DNA of 22,655 bases, from positions 1 through 22,655 of the forward strand of contig JASMAE010000423.1 in the NCBI GenBank assembly GCA_030754475.1, written 5' to 3'. The position numbers were made by a program, and so were the translations under genes. The notes under the pieces are model-generated. The model was given only the letters and a program-made list of their open reading frames with translations. It ran no database searches and was not told the DNA's origin. This DNA comes from Rhodospirillales bacterium (GTDB taxonomy: Bacteria; Pseudomonadota; Alphaproteobacteria; Rhodospirillales; JASLLV01). Positions 15,868 to 22,655 of the stretch are shown here, one piece after another. How positions within the stretch are numbered: position 1 is the first letter of the stretch; the number at the start of each line of letters is the position of its first letter.

Positions 15868-16381
15868 AAACCGCCGCTTCGTTCCCGTCCACATAGCGAT
15901 CCTGACCGTCTCCGACAGTCGCACGCCAGAGACCGACAGCTCGGGCCGGTTGCTTGCCGACAGGGCGAGCGAGGCCGGCCACGGGGTCGTCGCCCGCGCC
16001 ATCGTCACGGACGACGCCGACGCGATCATCGAGCGTCTCAAGGCCTGGATCGAGGATCCCGAGGTCGACGTGATCATCGCCACCGGCGGAACCGGGGTCA
16101 CGGGGCGCGACGTCACGCCCGAGGCCTTCCAGGCGGTCTACGAGAAGGAGATCCCGGGATTCGGCGAGCTGTTCCGGATGCTCAGCTTCAAGAAAATCGG
16201 GACGTCGACGATCCAGTCCCGGGCCACCGCCGGCGTCGCCCGGGGCACGTATCTCTTCGCGCTTCCGGGATCGCCCGGCGCGTGTCGCGACGCGTGGGAC
16301 GAGATCCTCGTCCACCAGTTCGACGCGCGGCTCGAGCCCTGCAACTTCGTCGAGATGATGCCCAGGCTGCTCGAGAGCTAA
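15851..16381 (+). CDS. moaB: Molybdenum cofactor biosynthesis protein B (MoaB/MogA-like)
   Basis: A 176-residue protein of the MoaB/Mog family, which binds molybdopterin and takes part in its adenylylation or metal insertion in the cytosol. Family motifs are HIAILTVSDSRTPETDSSG near the N-terminus, VDVIIATGGTGVTGRDVTPEA in the middle, and ALPGSPGACRDAWDEIL near the end. The length fits MoaB. ATG 15851 overlaps the transglycosylase stop by 17 bases, suggesting translational coupling, although the two functions are unrelated. Its TAA shares two bases with the TAG of the convergent transferase gene, so the genes meet with no spacer at all. MoaB and MogA cannot be told apart with certainty here. 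Confidence 0.93.
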   Translation: MATINENRRFVPVHIAILTVSDSRTPETDSSGRLLADRASEAGHGVVARAIVTDDADAIIERLKAWIEDPEVDVIIATGGTGVTGRDVTPEAFQAVYEKEIPGFGELFRMLSFKKIGTSTIQSRATAGVARGTYLFALPGSPGACRDAWDEILVHQFDARLEPCNFVEMMPRLLES

Positions 16382-16986
16382 GCGGGGTTGCGCGAGGCGC
16401 GCCAGCGCGCGAACGCGGCGCCGTCGTCGATATCCTCCAGGGTCTCGAGGAACGCCACCGAAGCTCCGGTCGGAATGTTGGCCAGCGTGTCGGCGAGCGC
16501 GTGTTCCGTCGACCAGCGTACGGCGTCGAACAATCTCGGCAAGGGCCGCCGGCGATTGAGTCCGACGAGCCAGTAACCGCCGTCGGCGGCGGGCCCGAAC
16601 ACCGCGTCGGCGCGCCCCAACGCGAGAAAGGCGGGGGCCAGGTGGCCGGCGCCAAGCTCGAGGACATCGCTTCCGACCACGACCACCGGCCCCGGCGGCA
16701 TGGCTGCCATCACGCGGCCCATGCGTTTTCCCAGATCGCCCGGTCCCTGGGGGACGCGGCGAAGCCGGGCGGGCCAAAATCCGGGCGCCGGCGCGTCGCG
16801 ATCGGGCGTCACCGCCAGAGTCAGGCGCCAACGGGGATCGCGGCGCAGGCGTGCGAGCACGGAAACCAGCGTCTGGCGGTAGAACGCGGTCGCGGGCAGC
16901 GCGCCGATGTCGGCGGCAAGCCTTCGCTTGACCGTGCCGAGCCGCGGCGCCTTGACGAACACGACGAGATGGTTCGCGTGCGTCAT
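16378..16986 (-). CDS. TIGR04282-type glycosyltransferase (rSAM/selenodomain-associated transferase 1)
   Basis: A 202-residue protein of the DUF2064 type, a nucleotide-sugar-transferase-like Rossmann fold. It shows LVVFVKAPRLGTVKRRLA at the N-terminus, which resembles nucleotidyltransferases such as CofC and MobA, VVVVGSDVLEL in the middle and ADGGYWLVGL, all characteristic of this family. The donor and product are unknown. ATG 16986 overlaps the stop of the upstream gene as ATGA, a strong sign of translational coupling with the partner transferase at 16983-17654. The 3' end overlaps the moaB stop by three bases in the opposite direction. In other genomes the pair often lies beside radical SAM genes, and a radical SAM gene starts just beyond the partner here. 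Confidence 0.88.
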   Translation of the reverse strand: MTHANHLVVFVKAPRLGTVKRRLAADIGALPATAFYRQTLVSVLARLRRDPRWRLTLAVTPDRDAPAPGFWPARLRRVPQGPGDLGKRMGRVMAAMPPGPVVVVGSDVLELGAGHLAPAFLALGRADAVFGPAADGGYWLVGLNRRRPLPRLFDAVRWSTEHALADTLANIPTGASVAFLETLEDIDDGAAFARWRASRNPA

Positions 16987-17654
16987 CCGTAGATGCGTAA
17001 CAAGACGCGCGGGGGAAGCCCCAGGAAATAGAGCCCGAGGCAAAGGGCGTTGCGCGCCACCCGCAAGACGTAGCCGCCGCGCCGGTAGCGCACCGCCGAA
17101 GTGAGAGCGCGCACATCCAGAATCGCGAGACGGCCGCGCCCGATCCGGCGCACCAGGTCCACGTCCTCCATCAGCGCGAGCGGCCGGAAGCCGCCGAGCG
17201 CGTCGTAAAAGCGTCGCGCGATGAGCAACCCCTGATCGCCGTAGGCGAGGCCGAAAAGCCGACAGCGCATGTCGACGAGACCTTCGAGCAGTCGGGCCGC
17301 GCGCGCGCCATCGTCGAGGGCGAAACGAAAGACCGCCGCGCGCCGCGCATTGGCCGCATCAGCGAGGAAGGCTTCGACGGCAGCCGCCCAACCGGCCTCG
17401 AGGACCGTATCGGCGTGCACGAACAAGAGCCAGTCCCCGCGCGCGGCCTTGGCGCCGGCCGCGAGCTGGCTTCCGCGCCCCCGCGGGGCCTTGATGACAC
17501 GGGCGCCCGCGCGCGCCGCTCGCTCGCGGGTATCGTCTTCGGAGCCGCCGTCGACGACGACGACCTCGTCCGCGCCGCCGCTGACCATCAAGGCCTGCAA
17601 CGTGCGTCCCATATGCGCCGACGCCTCGAGTGCCGGAATGACGACGCTCAGCAA
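16983..17654 (-). CDS. TIGR04283-type family 2 glycosyltransferase (rSAM/selenodomain-associated transferase 2)
   Basis: A 223-residue family 2 glycosyltransferase. It begins MLSVVIPALEASAH, carries the nucleotide-binding VVVVDGGSEDDT, the DxD-like HADTVLEAGW (metal site), the acceptor-loop GDQGLLIARRFYDALGGF and LMEDVDLVRR. A hydrophobic stretch near the end suggests loose membrane association. The start is TTG 17654, chosen because MLSVVIP is the standard N-terminus of the family, with GAGGGAG immediately upstream. The frame remains open to a TTG at 17714, giving 20 more residues of no family likeness. It is coupled by ATGA to the TIGR04282-type gene and divergent from the radical SAM gene, with which it shares a 106-base promoter region containing a LexA box. 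Confidence 0.88.
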   Translation of the reverse strand: MLSVVIPALEASAHMGRTLQALMVSGGADEVVVVDGGSEDDTRERAARAGARVIKAPRGRGSQLAAGAKAARGDWLLFVHADTVLEAGWAAAVEAFLADAANARRAAVFRFALDDGARAARLLEGLVDMRCRLFGLAYGDQGLLIARRFYDALGGFRPLALMEDVDLVRRIGRGRLAILDVRALTSAVRYRRGGYVLRVARNALCLGLYFLGLPPRVLLRIYG

Positions 17655-17720
17655 CGCTCCCTCGCAACCTTTGGACGCGGCCACAATAGCGCAACGAAGG
17701 GCGCCTGAAAGCAACGATTT

Positions 17721-17735
17721 GTTCTTGATATGTTC
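17721..17735 (+). promoter_or_regulatory. LexA (SOS) box overlapping a promoter
   Basis: GTTC TTGATAT GTTC is an exact GTTC-N7-GTTC direct repeat, the LexA operator known from alphaproteobacteria. It overlaps a -35-like TTGATA (17725-17730), with a -10-like TACGAT 18 bases on at 17749-17754. Repression by bound LexA would follow from this layout. The box lies 25 bases ahead of the radical SAM start codon. Confidence 0.7.
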
Positions 17736-17760
17736 TGCCCGTTTTGGCTACGATAAAGCC

Positions 17761-18851
17761 ATGATCGAGCAGGCGGAGGAGCGCCCACGCAAGGGTCGCG
17801 GCGCGGTGACCAACCGTTCGGGACGCCACGAGCGCCTGACGCGGGTCCCCATCAACGATGGCTGGACGCGCCCCGAAAACGAAGACCGGCGGCTTGCGAC
17901 AACCGTCTCGATCGATGCGACTCGCAGCGCGATCAGCCGCAACGAATCTCCGGACGTCGGGTTCGACCAGTCCATCAACCCCTACCGCGGATGCGAACAT
18001 GGCTGCATCTACTGCTACGCCCGGCCCAGCCACGCGTGGTTGGGTTTGTCGCCAGGGCTCGATTTCGAGACGCGATTGTTCGTGAAACCCGACGCGCCCG
18101 CGCTTCTCGCAAGGGAACTCGGCCGGCCCGGCTACCGTTGCCGCGTCGTGTTGCTCGGCGCCAACACCGATCCCTACCAGCCGATCGAGCGGAAGTTCCG
18201 GATCACGCGCCGCATCCTCGAGGTTTTGTCGGCCCACGAGCATCCGGTGAGCGTCGTCACCAAATCGAATCTCGTGCTTCGCGATCTCGATGTGCTCGCG
18301 CCCATGGCCGAACGCGGGCTCGCCTCGGTCGGGGTCTCGGTGACCACGCTTGAGCGAACGCTCGCCCGCGCGCTCGAGCCGCGCGCGCCGAGCCCCGGCA
18401 AACGCCTGGAAGCGATACGCACGCTGAGCGCGGCGGGCGTACCGGTCGCGGTCATGGCGGCGCCCATGATCCCGTTTCTCAACGACGCCGAGCTCGAGGG
18501 CATCCTCGAAGCGGCATCCGCGGCGGGCGCGCGCGACGCCGGCTACATTCTCGTGCGTCTTCCGCACGAAATCCGCGAGCTATTCGCGGAGTGGCTTGAG
18601 GTCCATGCGCCGGCGAAGGCGAAACGCGTGTTGGCGCGCATCCGCGAGACGCGGGGGGGGGCGCGCTCTACGTCTCCGCGTTCGGAACCCGGATGCGCGG
18701 AAGCGGCCCATACGCGGAGATGCTGTCGGGACGCTTTCGGCTCGCGTGCAAGCGGTTCGGGCTCAACGGCGATCGCCATGCCAAATTCAACCTCGACAGC
18801 GCGCGTTTTCGGGTTCCGCCCGGGAACGGTGCTCAGCTTTCTCTTCTGTGA
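17761..18851 (+). CDS. PA0069 family radical SAM protein (SplB-like), frameshifted near the 3' end
   Basis: A radical SAM protein related to the COG1533/SplB group, of about 363 residues when the frame is restored. The cluster motif is YRGCEHGCIYCYARP with C78, C82 and C85 binding 4Fe-4S and SAM. SINPYRGCEHGC and the downstream LLGANTDPYQPIE are typical of the PA0069 family. The Walker-like and repair functions of true spore photoproduct lyase should not be assumed; the substrate is unknown. After IRETRGG the reading frame fails at a run of nine G (18653-18661). In the next frame the expected C-terminus continues as ALYVSAFGTRMRGSGPYAEML and on to GAQLSLL and a TGA at 18849-18851; one more or two fewer G restores it. 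As written, the frame ends at 18873 with non-family sequence. There is no Shine-Dalgarno, and the -10-like site is 6 bases from the ATG, so the mRNA may be leaderless. A LexA box covers the promoter. Confidence 0.85.
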
Positions 18852-18950
18852 CGAACGGCCCCGACTTTCGTGACGAGCGGGCTGTAACGGCCGGGTTCGT
18901 TCACGTCCGCGCGGCATGGTAGAATCCGGTCATGGCTGCCGAGGTACACG

Positions 18951-18981
18951 CGAACGCACCCCCGAACGCACCCCCGAACGC
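18951..18981. repeat. 12-base tandem repeat upstream of rnhB
   Basis: CGAACGCACCCC occurs at 18951-18962 and 18963-18974 and partly again at 18975-18981. In one frame it would encode NAPP repeats of a 26-codon ORF (18932-19012) that overlaps the rnhB start by 8 bases. This ORF begins with ATG but has no convincing ribosome binding site. Confidence 0.5.
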
Positions 18982-19004
18982 GAAGTCCGGGCCGGCGCGG
19001 GAAA

Positions 19005-19622
19005 ATGCCTGATTTCCGCCTCGAGGCCGCGGCACGCAGGGAAGGCGCCGACGTGATCGCCGGCGTCGACGAGGCCGGGCGCGGACCCTGGGCGGGCCCC
19101 GTGGTCGCCGCCGCGGTGGTCCTTGATCCGAAGCGCCTGACACCGGCGCTTGCGAGCGGTCTCGATGATTCGAAGAAGCTCGCGCGCCGGCGCCGCGTCG
19201 AGCTGTTCGCCGCGCTTCGCGACTGCGCCGAGATCGCGCTTGGCATCGCCGACGTCGCCGAGATCGAGGCGCGCAACATCCTCGTCGCCACCATGGAGGC
19301 CATGCGCCGCGCGGTCGAGGGTTTGGCGACACGGCCGCAAGTTGCGCTCGTGGACGGCATCACCGCACCACCGCTGTCATGCGACGTCCGCTGCGTGGTC
19401 AAGGGCGACGCGCGATCGCTCTCCATCGCTGCGGCCTCGGTGGCCGCGAAGGTGACGCGAGACGGCATCATGGCGGAGCTCGCGTCCGCGTACCCCGGAT
19501 ACGGTTGGGAAAGAAATGCGGGCTACGGGACCGCCGAGCACCGCGAAGCGCTCGAGCGACTCGGCCTGACGCCGCATCACCGGCGCACCTTCGCCCCCAT
19601 CGCCCGACTCTTGGGCGACTAG
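19005..19622 (+). CDS. rnhB: Ribonuclease HII
   Basis: RNase HII cuts RNA in RNA-DNA hybrids, including single ribonucleotides left in DNA, in the cytosol. The 205-residue protein has the type 2 signature GVDEAGRGPWAGPVVAAAV with D22 and E23, then D117 (ALVDG) and D135 (KGDARS), completing the DEDD catalytic set. SIAAASVAAKVTRD and the C-terminal GLTPHHRRTF, where type 2 enzymes usually have a similar HRxSF, are also in place. The start is ATG 19005; the upstream GCGCGGGAAA is a poor ribosome binding site. A 26-codon ORF overlaps the start by 8 bases and could supply ribosomes. CcrM follows on the same strand after 115 bases, an order seen in several alphaproteobacteria. Confidence 0.96.
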   Translation: MPDFRLEAAARREGADVIAGVDEAGRGPWAGPVVAAAVVLDPKRLTPALASGLDDSKKLARRRRVELFAALRDCAEIALGIADVAEIEARNILVATMEAMRRAVEGLATRPQVALVDGITAPPLSCDVRCVVKGDARSLSIAAASVAAKVTRDGIMAELASAYPGYGWERNAGYGTAEHREALERLGLTPHHRRTFAPIARLLGD

Positions 19623-19686
19623 ATATTGGGGCAGTTGATTTCCTAAACGTCAAGATATAGCCTATGACGTGAATTCATAAGCCCTT

Positions 19687-19691
19687 GATTC
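19687..19691 (+). promoter_or_regulatory. GANTC site in the ccrM leader
   Basis: GATTC matches GANTC, the CcrM target, about 47 bases before the ccrM start codon. In Caulobacter, GANTC sites in the ccrM promoter/leader are known to affect its expression. Here a role in self-regulation is only inferred from position. The flanking stretch 19623-19700 is markedly more AT-rich than its surroundings, in line with a promoter. Confidence 0.4.
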
Positions 19692-19737
19692 CACTTACTT
19701 CTTGACGCGTCGCCGGAGCTCGCCCATCTTCCGCGCC

Positions 19738-20820
19738 ATGGGCGGGAACAAAAAAACCGTGACGAATCAAGTCCTTCTCGGCGACTGCGTCGAGATCATG
19801 GCAACGTTGCCGGCGGCCTCGGTCGACATGGTCTTCGCCGACCCGCCCTACAACCTGCAGCTCGAAGGCGCGCTCTTGCGGCCCAACAACTCGAAGGTGG
19901 CGGGCGTGGATGCCGCGTGGGACCACTTCGACAACTTCCGAAGTTACGACAAGTTCACGCGCGCTTGGCTCATCGAGGCGCGGCGGGTGTTGAAGCGCGA
20001 CGGCACGTTGTGGGTGATCGGGACCTACCACAACATCTTTCGCATCGGCGCCATCGTCCAGGACGAAGGATTTTGGATCCTCAACGACGTCGTCTGGCGC
20101 AAGACGAACCCCATGCCCAACTTCCGCGGCCGGCGGTTCACCAACGCCCACGAAACCTTGATCTGGTGCGCCCGCGCGCGCGGCGAGCGGTATCGGTTCA
20201 ACTACCGCGCCATGAAGGCGCTCAACGACGACCTTCAGATGCGTTCCGACTGGCTTTTGCCGCTTTGTACGGGCCCCGAACGCATCAAGGCGCAGGGGCG
20301 CAAGGCGCACCCCACCCAGAAGCCCGAGTCGCTTCTCCATCGGGTGATCCTCGCCTCGACCGAGGTGGGCGGTTTGGTGCTCGACCCATTCTTCGGCACC
20401 GGGACCACGGGCGCCGTCGCCAAGCGGTTGGGGCGCACTTTCATCGGCATCGAATCCGACCTCGAATATGCGCAAATCGCCGAGCGCCGCATCGCCGCGA
20501 TCGAGGAACCGGGCGATCTCGCGCTGGTGGCGCCGATCGAGCGCCGGTCCGAGCCGCGGATTCCCTTTGGCTGGCTCGTCGAACGCGGGCTCTTGGCGCC
20601 CGGCGCGGTTCTCCACGACGCCCGCCGCCGGCACACCGCCCGCGTGCGCGCCGACGGGACCCTGGTTACCGCCGATTTCCTGGGCTCCATCCACGCGGCC
20701 GGCGCCCATGTCCAGAACGCGCCCGCGTGCAACGGTTGGCAATTCTGGTGCACCGAGGTCAGGGGCCGGCTCGTGCCCATCGACCTTCTGCGACAGCGGC
20801 TGCGCGCCGAGCTCCAATAA
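19738..20820 (+). CDS. ccrM: CcrM-type adenine-N6 DNA methyltransferase (GANTC)
   Basis: A cell-cycle-regulated solitary methylase that methylates the adenine of GANTC in alphaproteobacteria. From ATG 19738 it has 360 residues, about the size of Caulobacter CcrM (358). Catalytic motif IV is FADPPYNLQL (D35-Y38) and the SAM-binding motif LDPFFGTGTTGAVAKRLGR comes later, the beta-class order. HPTQKPESLLHRVI precedes it. The last hundred residues, from about PFGWLVERGLLAPG, form the RAMA-like C-terminal domain of CcrM with a Trp-rich GWQFWC. No clear Shine-Dalgarno precedes the ATG; a TTG at 19702 would add 12 residues. The AT-richer leader contains a GATTC site. No restriction partner is nearby, as expected of an orphan methylase. 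It acts in the cytosol on newly replicated DNA. Confidence 0.96.
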   Translation: MGGNKKTVTNQVLLGDCVEIMATLPAASVDMVFADPPYNLQLEGALLRPNNSKVAGVDAAWDHFDNFRSYDKFTRAWLIEARRVLKRDGTLWVIGTYHNIFRIGAIVQDEGFWILNDVVWRKTNPMPNFRGRRFTNAHETLIWCARARGERYRFNYRAMKALNDDLQMRSDWLLPLCTGPERIKAQGRKAHPTQKPESLLHRVILASTEVGGLVLDPFFGTGTTGAVAKRLGRTFIGIESDLEYAQIAERRIAAIEEPGDLALVAPIERRSEPRIPFGWLVERGLLAPGAVLHDARRRHTARVRADGTLVTADFLGSIHAAGAHVQNAPACNGWQFWCTEVRGRLVPIDLLRQRLRAELQ

Positions 20821-20930
20821 CCGCGCTCCAACAAAAGTGATCCAGCGCGGCCGCGCCCGGCTATGAGCCCGCGCCGTCGCCGTGCTAGCGTTCGGGCCGA
20901 ACGGCGACGTCACGTCCCCCTGGGAGGCCC

Positions 20931-22655
20931 ATGATAGAACGGCGCGTGCGGCTTTGGTCGGGTCTTGTCATCGCGGCCTACGTCGTCGTCCACGCCCTCA
21001 ACCACGCGCTCGGCCTCGTCTCCATCGAGACCGCCGAGGCGGTGCTTCGTTGGGTCATGCTGGTCTGGGGAAATCCGATCGGACAGGTTGTCCTTTACGG
21101 ATCCTTCCTGGTCCACCTTTCGGTTTCACTGCTTGCCGTCTTCAGGCGGGGCACGTTGCGGATGCCGCCGTGGGAGGCGATCCAGATCGGCCTCGGCCTG
21201 ATGGTCGTCCCCTTGATCCTCATCCACGTAATCGGGACACGGTGGATCGGCTTCTCGGTGGGTTTCGAGCCCTCCTACGCCTACGTGGTGGCCTCCATAT
21301 GGGTCTCCGATCCGATGCGCGGCGCCCAGCAGGCGTTCGCCCTGATGGTCGTCTGGGGCCATTCTTTCGCGGGCATTCATTTTTTGCTTCGCCACCGGCC
21401 CTGGTATCTGCGCCTCCTTCCGATCCTCTATCCGGTGGCGGTCGTCGTCCCGATCCTCGCGCTCCTGGGTTTCGCTGGGATGGGCGTGACGGTCGCCGAA
21501 CGGGCCCAACAACCGGAATACCTCGCCTCGGTGTTCGCCGATCTCGCCGCGACGCCCGCCGAGACCATCGCGTGGTTCAAGGCGCTTGAGCCCATCGGCA
21601 TCGGGGTGTTCCTCGCGCTCGTCGCACTCACCCTCATCGCCCGCGAGGCGCGGCGGTTCCACCGCAACCGCTTCGGGGTCTTCCGCACCACCCTGCCCGA
21701 TGGCCGCGTCGTGATCGCGCCGCTGGGCGAGACGGTCCTCGACGCGCTGCGGGGCGCGGGCGTCCCGCATGCGGCCGTGTGCGGCGGGCGCGGCCGGTGC
21801 ACAACCTGCCGCATCGACGTCGGCGCCGCGCGAGACGACCTACCGGCGCCGGAGGCGACCGAGGCCAAGGCGCTCGCGCGGATCCGCGCCGAGGCGGGCG
21901 TGCGACTCGCATGCCAGATCCGCCCGGCGGCCGATCTCACGGTCATTCCCCTACTGCCGCCGGACGTGAGTGCGCGCGACGCCAACCGACCCGGCGGCAT
22001 CCAGGGGCGCGAGCAGCCGGTCGTCTCCGTGTTCCTCGACATGCGCGGATCGACCCGATTGGGCGAAGAGAAGCTGCCATTCGACGTGCTCTTCATCCTC
22101 AACCGCTTCTTCGCCGAGATGGCGAAAGCGTTGATCGAGACGAGGGGGCACTATGCCCAGTTCGCCGGCGACGGGCTGATGGCCCTTTACGGCGTACGCG
22201 GAGGGCTTCGCGATGGGTGCCGAAATGCGGTCCTCGGCGCCGCCTCGATGATGGACCGGATGGACGCGCTCAACCGCGATCTTGCGGTTGAGTTGAGCGA
22301 GCCGCTGCGACTCGGGATCGGGATCCACGCCGGCGAAGCGATTGTCGGCACCATGGGGCCGCCCAACGCCCAGAATTTCTCGGCCATCGGCGACAACGTC
22401 AACATCGCCGCGCGCCTCGAGAACCTCAGCAAGGAGTACGGCTGCACGCTGGTCATCTCGGAGGCCGCAGCCGAGGCGGCCGAGCTGGACATGAGCGACT
22501 TCCCCCGGCACGAGGCGGAAGTGCGCGGTCGCGGCGGGATGGTGGCCGTCTTCGCGGTCCAGGACCCGCGGCGAATCCCGGGTGTCGCGGAGATGGGCGG
22601 CGCAGCGGACGCGGACCGGCCCGACCAGGCGCCATCGCCGGACGCGGGCGCAGAT
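20931..22655 (+). CDS. Membrane-bound class III adenylate/guanylate cyclase with a 2Fe-2S ferredoxin domain, cut by the right edge
   Basis: An open frame of 575 codons without a stop runs off the window. ATG 20931 follows GGGAGG at 4 bases. Residues about 8-250 form some six membrane helices with His-rich helix ends (VVHALNHALG, LILIHVIG, WGHSFAGIHFLLRH), like the di-heme cytochrome b anchor of succinate dehydrogenase. Next is an adrenodoxin-type 2Fe-2S domain with C284, C290, C293 (C-x5-C-x2-C) and C328. The class III cyclase domain follows: FLDMRGST with metal ligand D370, FAGDGLMALYG with D414, and IGDNVNIAARLE carrying the Asn/Arg transition-state residues. The Lys that often sits two residues before GD is Gln (YAQFAGDG). 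S. meliloti CyaC is a known cyclase with a quinone-responsive di-heme anchor. The ferredoxin insert suggests electrons from the quinone pool set cyclase activity. The product, cAMP or cGMP, is not determined. Confidence 0.9.
   Translation, partial: MIERRVRLWSGLVIAAYVVVHALNHALGLVSIETAEAVLRWVMLVWGNPIGQVVLYGSFLVHLSVSLLAVFRRGTLRMPPWEAIQIGLGLMVVPLILIHVIGTRWIGFSVGFEPSYAYVVASIWVSDPMRGAQQAFALMVVWGHSFAGIHFLLRHRPWYLRLLPILYPVAVVVPILALLGFAGMGVTVAERAQQPEYLASVFADLAATPAETIAWFKALEPIGIGVFLALVALTLIAREARRFHRNRFGVFRTTLPDGRVVIAPLGETVLDALRGAGVPHAAVCGGRGRCTTCRIDVGAARDDLPAPEATEAKALARIRAEAGVRLACQIRPAADLTVIPLLPPDVSARDANRPGGIQGREQPVVSVFLDMRGSTRLGEEKLPFDVLFILNRFFAEMAKALIETRGHYAQFAGDGLMALYGVRGGLRDGCRNAVLGAASMMDRMDALNRDLAVELSEPLRLGIGIHAGEAIVGTMGPPNAQNFSAIGDNVNIAARLENLSKEYGCTLVISEAAAEAAELDMSDFPRHEAEVRGRGGMVAVFAVQDPRRIPGVAEMGGAADADRPDQAPSPDAGAD

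Noticed and set aside
13444..16116. 890-codon minus-strand ORF
   Set aside because: Antisense to three well-supported plus-strand genes; composition is typical of a GC-rich shadow frame.
20821..20856. Inverted repeat CCGCGCT/AGCGCGG and palindrome GCGCGGCCGCGC after ccrM
   Set aside because: The loop is 16 bases and there is no T-run, so a terminator is not supported; such matches are expected in GC-rich DNA.
1..22655. CRISPR arrays, prophage, insertion sequences, toxin-antitoxin or other defence modules
   Set aside because: No regularly spaced repeats, transposase, integrase or recognisable defence protein was found; ccrM is an orphan methylase with no nuclease partner.

Overview
This is a GC-rich chromosomal segment that reads as alphaproteobacterial, probably Rhodospirillales-like or a related uncultivated lineage. 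The evidence is a CcrM-type GANTC methylase next to RNase HII, a GTTC-N7-GTTC LexA box of the alphaproteobacterial type, and the block ispE / TPR protein / ETF-ubiquinone oxidoreductase / divergent uracil-DNA glycosylase. It is mostly housekeeping DNA. I see no prophage, insertion sequence, CRISPR array or toxin-antitoxin module.

Layout. Positions 1-338: the 5' end of an unidentified minus-strand gene and tRNA-Gly(CCC). 425-2892: an enolase-superfamily enzyme and a C45-type Ntn-hydrolase, separated by a hairpin-forming intergenic repeat. 2829-5544 (minus): a possible small membrane protein and a LonB/YcbZ-like protease whose reading frame is broken near its N-terminus. 5739-7686 (plus): a Bcr/CflA exporter and a HAD hydrolase. 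7730-12813 (minus): tRNA-Gln(TTG), ispE, a secreted TPR protein and ETF-QO, with a second and larger copy of the intergenic repeat before ETF-QO. 12989-16381 (plus): uracil-DNA glycosylase, a soluble lytic transglycosylase and MoaB. 16378-17654 (minus): two sugar-transferase-like proteins of the pair usually called rSAM/selenodomain-associated transferases 1 and 2. 17761-20820 (plus): a radical SAM protein of the PA0069/SplB-like type with a LexA box at its promoter and a frameshift in a G9 tract, then RNase HII and CcrM. From 20931 to the right edge and beyond: a membrane-bound class III nucleotide cyclase with an SDH-like membrane anchor and a 2Fe-2S ferredoxin domain.

Three themes stand out. 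First, redox and signalling: ETF-QO feeds electrons to the quinone pool, and the cyclase at the right edge has the architecture of a quinone or redox sensor that makes a cyclic nucleotide. Second, DNA maintenance: uracil-DNA glycosylase, RNase HII, CcrM and a probably SOS-controlled radical SAM protein. Third, reading-frame integrity: two otherwise well-conserved genes are broken at a (CG)n tract and a G9 tract, and a small ORF may be broken at a G run. This pattern fits indel errors in the assembly at least as well as real slippage or phase variation, so those genes should not be called dead without read-level evidence.

The best candidates for something new are the cyclase with its ferredoxin domain and unusual substrate-site residue, the LexA-overlapped and possibly leaderless promoter of the radical SAM gene, and the family of paired intergenic hairpin elements.
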